Source: Candidatus Caenarcanales bacterium
Lineage (GTDB): Bacteria; Cyanobacteriota; Vampirovibrionia; Caenarcaniphilales; Caenarcanaceae
Direction: 5' to 3'
DNA: 5,179 nt
Assembly: GCA_947489925.1 (NCBI GenBank)
Contig: CANLFK010000149.1
Location: 1-5,179, forward strand
Within the stretch, counting starts at the first letter, position 1. Every line of letters starts with the position of its first letter. The translations under genes were made by a program, and so were the position numbers. Below are positions 4,459 to 5,179 of this stretch, piece after piece. The notes under the pieces were generated by a model. That model saw only the letters and a program-made list of their open reading frames with translations. It searched no databases and was not told the DNA's origin.

Positions 4459-5179
4459 TTCATTTCCAAGTTTTGAGCCACTAATTCATCAGCTACCATT
4501 TCTTCAGCTGATTTATTGGTTAATTTCAAGGATTCTAGTAATTTATTTGAATTTGATTTTTTAATGGTTTCTGGCACTATTCCATGTTCTTCATTAAAAG
4601 CGACTTGTGTAGCTCGATAATTATTAACTGTGTCCATTGCGGCTTGCATTGAATCGGTAATTTTGTCTGCATATAAAACAACTTCTCCACAAGCATTTCG
4701 GGCGGCTCTTCCAATAGTTTGAATCAAAGCTGACTTAGAACGCAAAAATCCTTCTTTATCTGCGTCTAAAATGGCTACTAAACTGACTTCTGGTAAATCT
4801 AAGCCTTCACGCAGTAAATTAACTCCAATCAAAACATCAAATTCACCCATTCTCAAATCACGCAATAATTCAACTCTCTCTAAAGCTTTCAACTCGGAAT
4901 GCAGCCATCTAGCACGGACATTAATATTTAATAAGTATTCACTTAAATCTTCAGCACTTTTTTTGGTTAAAGTCGTAATTAAAACCCTCTCTTCTTTTTT
5001 AGTTTTGTCTCTGATTCGTTCCACCAAGTCGTCAATTTGATTTTTGGTCGGGTGAATATTAATAATTGGGTCAGTTAAGCCCGTCGGACGAATAACTTGC
5101 TCAAGAGTATTAGAGGAAACACTGCGTTCAAACTCACCCGGTGTAGCTGAAACAAATAAAATAGATCCAGTTCTTTGCC
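4332..5179 (-). CDS. uvrB: UvrABC excinuclease subunit B, C-terminal 281 residues (5' end outside window)
   Basis: UvrB is the damage-verifying helicase-like subunit of nucleotide excision repair; it is loaded by UvrA and recruits UvrC. The visible part starts inside helicase domain 2 with ILFVSATPGEFE and LEQVIRPTGLTDP...PTKNQIDDLVERI, a hallmark of UvrB. Then come ARWLHSELKALERVELLRDL, the motif V region GVNLLREGLDLPEVSLVAILDADKEGFLRS, and motif VI QTIGRAARN. FNEEHGIVPETIKKS follows, and the protein ends in the UVR domain (LEEQMLSAARELEFERAGQI), which contacts UvrC. The frame continues without a stop to the window edge, so the internal Met at 5027 is not the start. The missing N-terminal part should be somewhat more than half the protein, holding the Walker A site and beta-hairpin. 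The gene looks intact at its 3' end and is the probable source or target of the repeats downstream. Confidence 0.98.
   Translation of the reverse strand, partial: QRTGSILFVSATPGEFERSVSSNTLEQVIRPTGLTDPIINIHPTKNQIDDLVERIRDKTKKEERVLITTLTKKSAEDLSEYLLNINVRARWLHSELKALERVELLRDLRMGEFDVLIGVNLLREGLDLPEVSLVAILDADKEGFLRSKSALIQTIGRAARNACGEVVLYADKITDSMQAAMDTVNNYRATQVAFNEEHGIVPETIKKSNSNKLLESLKLTNKSAEEMVADELVAQNLEMKDLPKVIKKLEEQMLSAARELEFERAGQIRDQLRKLRQLVKK

Noticed and set aside
4332..5027. uvrB starting at the ATG at 5027
   Set aside because: The frame continues upstream to the window edge with conserved UvrB sequence (FVSATPGEFE and PTKNQIDDL), so this Met is internal.
4771..5040. 89-codon open frame on the plus strand
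   Set aside because: Antisense to highly conserved uvrB sequence; the Ser/Thr/Lys-rich peptide is a by-product of uvrB codons.

Overview
The window is strongly AT-rich (by eye about two thirds or more A+T) and reads with the standard bacterial code. It holds a chromosomal DNA-repair gene, the C-terminal part of uvrB on the minus strand at the right end, with an accessory region downstream of it. The host cannot be named with confidence. The low GC and small genes would fit a host-associated or Patescibacteria-like bacterium, but nothing here is decisive.

From right to left: uvrB (5179 to 4332, 5' end outside the window) is followed by a 245-nt gap. Next comes a 349-aa gene of unknown function on the same strand (4086 to 3037) with a clear Shine-Dalgarno sequence. 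Facing it on the plus strand is a two-gene operon: an unrecognised 217-aa protein (1280-1933) and a 348-aa XRE helix-turn-helix/M78 (ImmA/IrrE-type) zinc metallopeptidase fusion (1949-2995). The operon has a good sigma70-type promoter placed so that its transcript should be leaderless. Further left is a single plus-strand gene (379-870) for a small PD-(D/E)XK nuclease-like protein. At the left edge is the 5' end of an IS5-type transposase reading out of the window.

The feature that organises the window is a set of partial copies of the uvrB 3' end. The genuine end lies at 4332-4458. Further copies lie at 3012-3047 (36 nt), 951-1077 (127 nt) and 155-254 (about 93 nt). All have the same orientation, all keep the end of the uvrB reading frame with a stop codon, and they separate the accessory genes into units: nuclease-like gene; HTH-peptidase operon; 349-aa gene. 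Most base differences between copies 2, 3 and the real uvrB end are silent, so these copies appear to have diverged while still being functional uvrB ends. I infer repeated DNA insertion at the uvrB 3' end, each event supplying a new gene end and pushing the old one downstream. No recombinase gene is visible in the window. The cargo (HTH-metallopeptidase pair, nuclease-like protein) is of a kind often found in mobile or defence-related islands, but no defence function is shown by the sequence itself.
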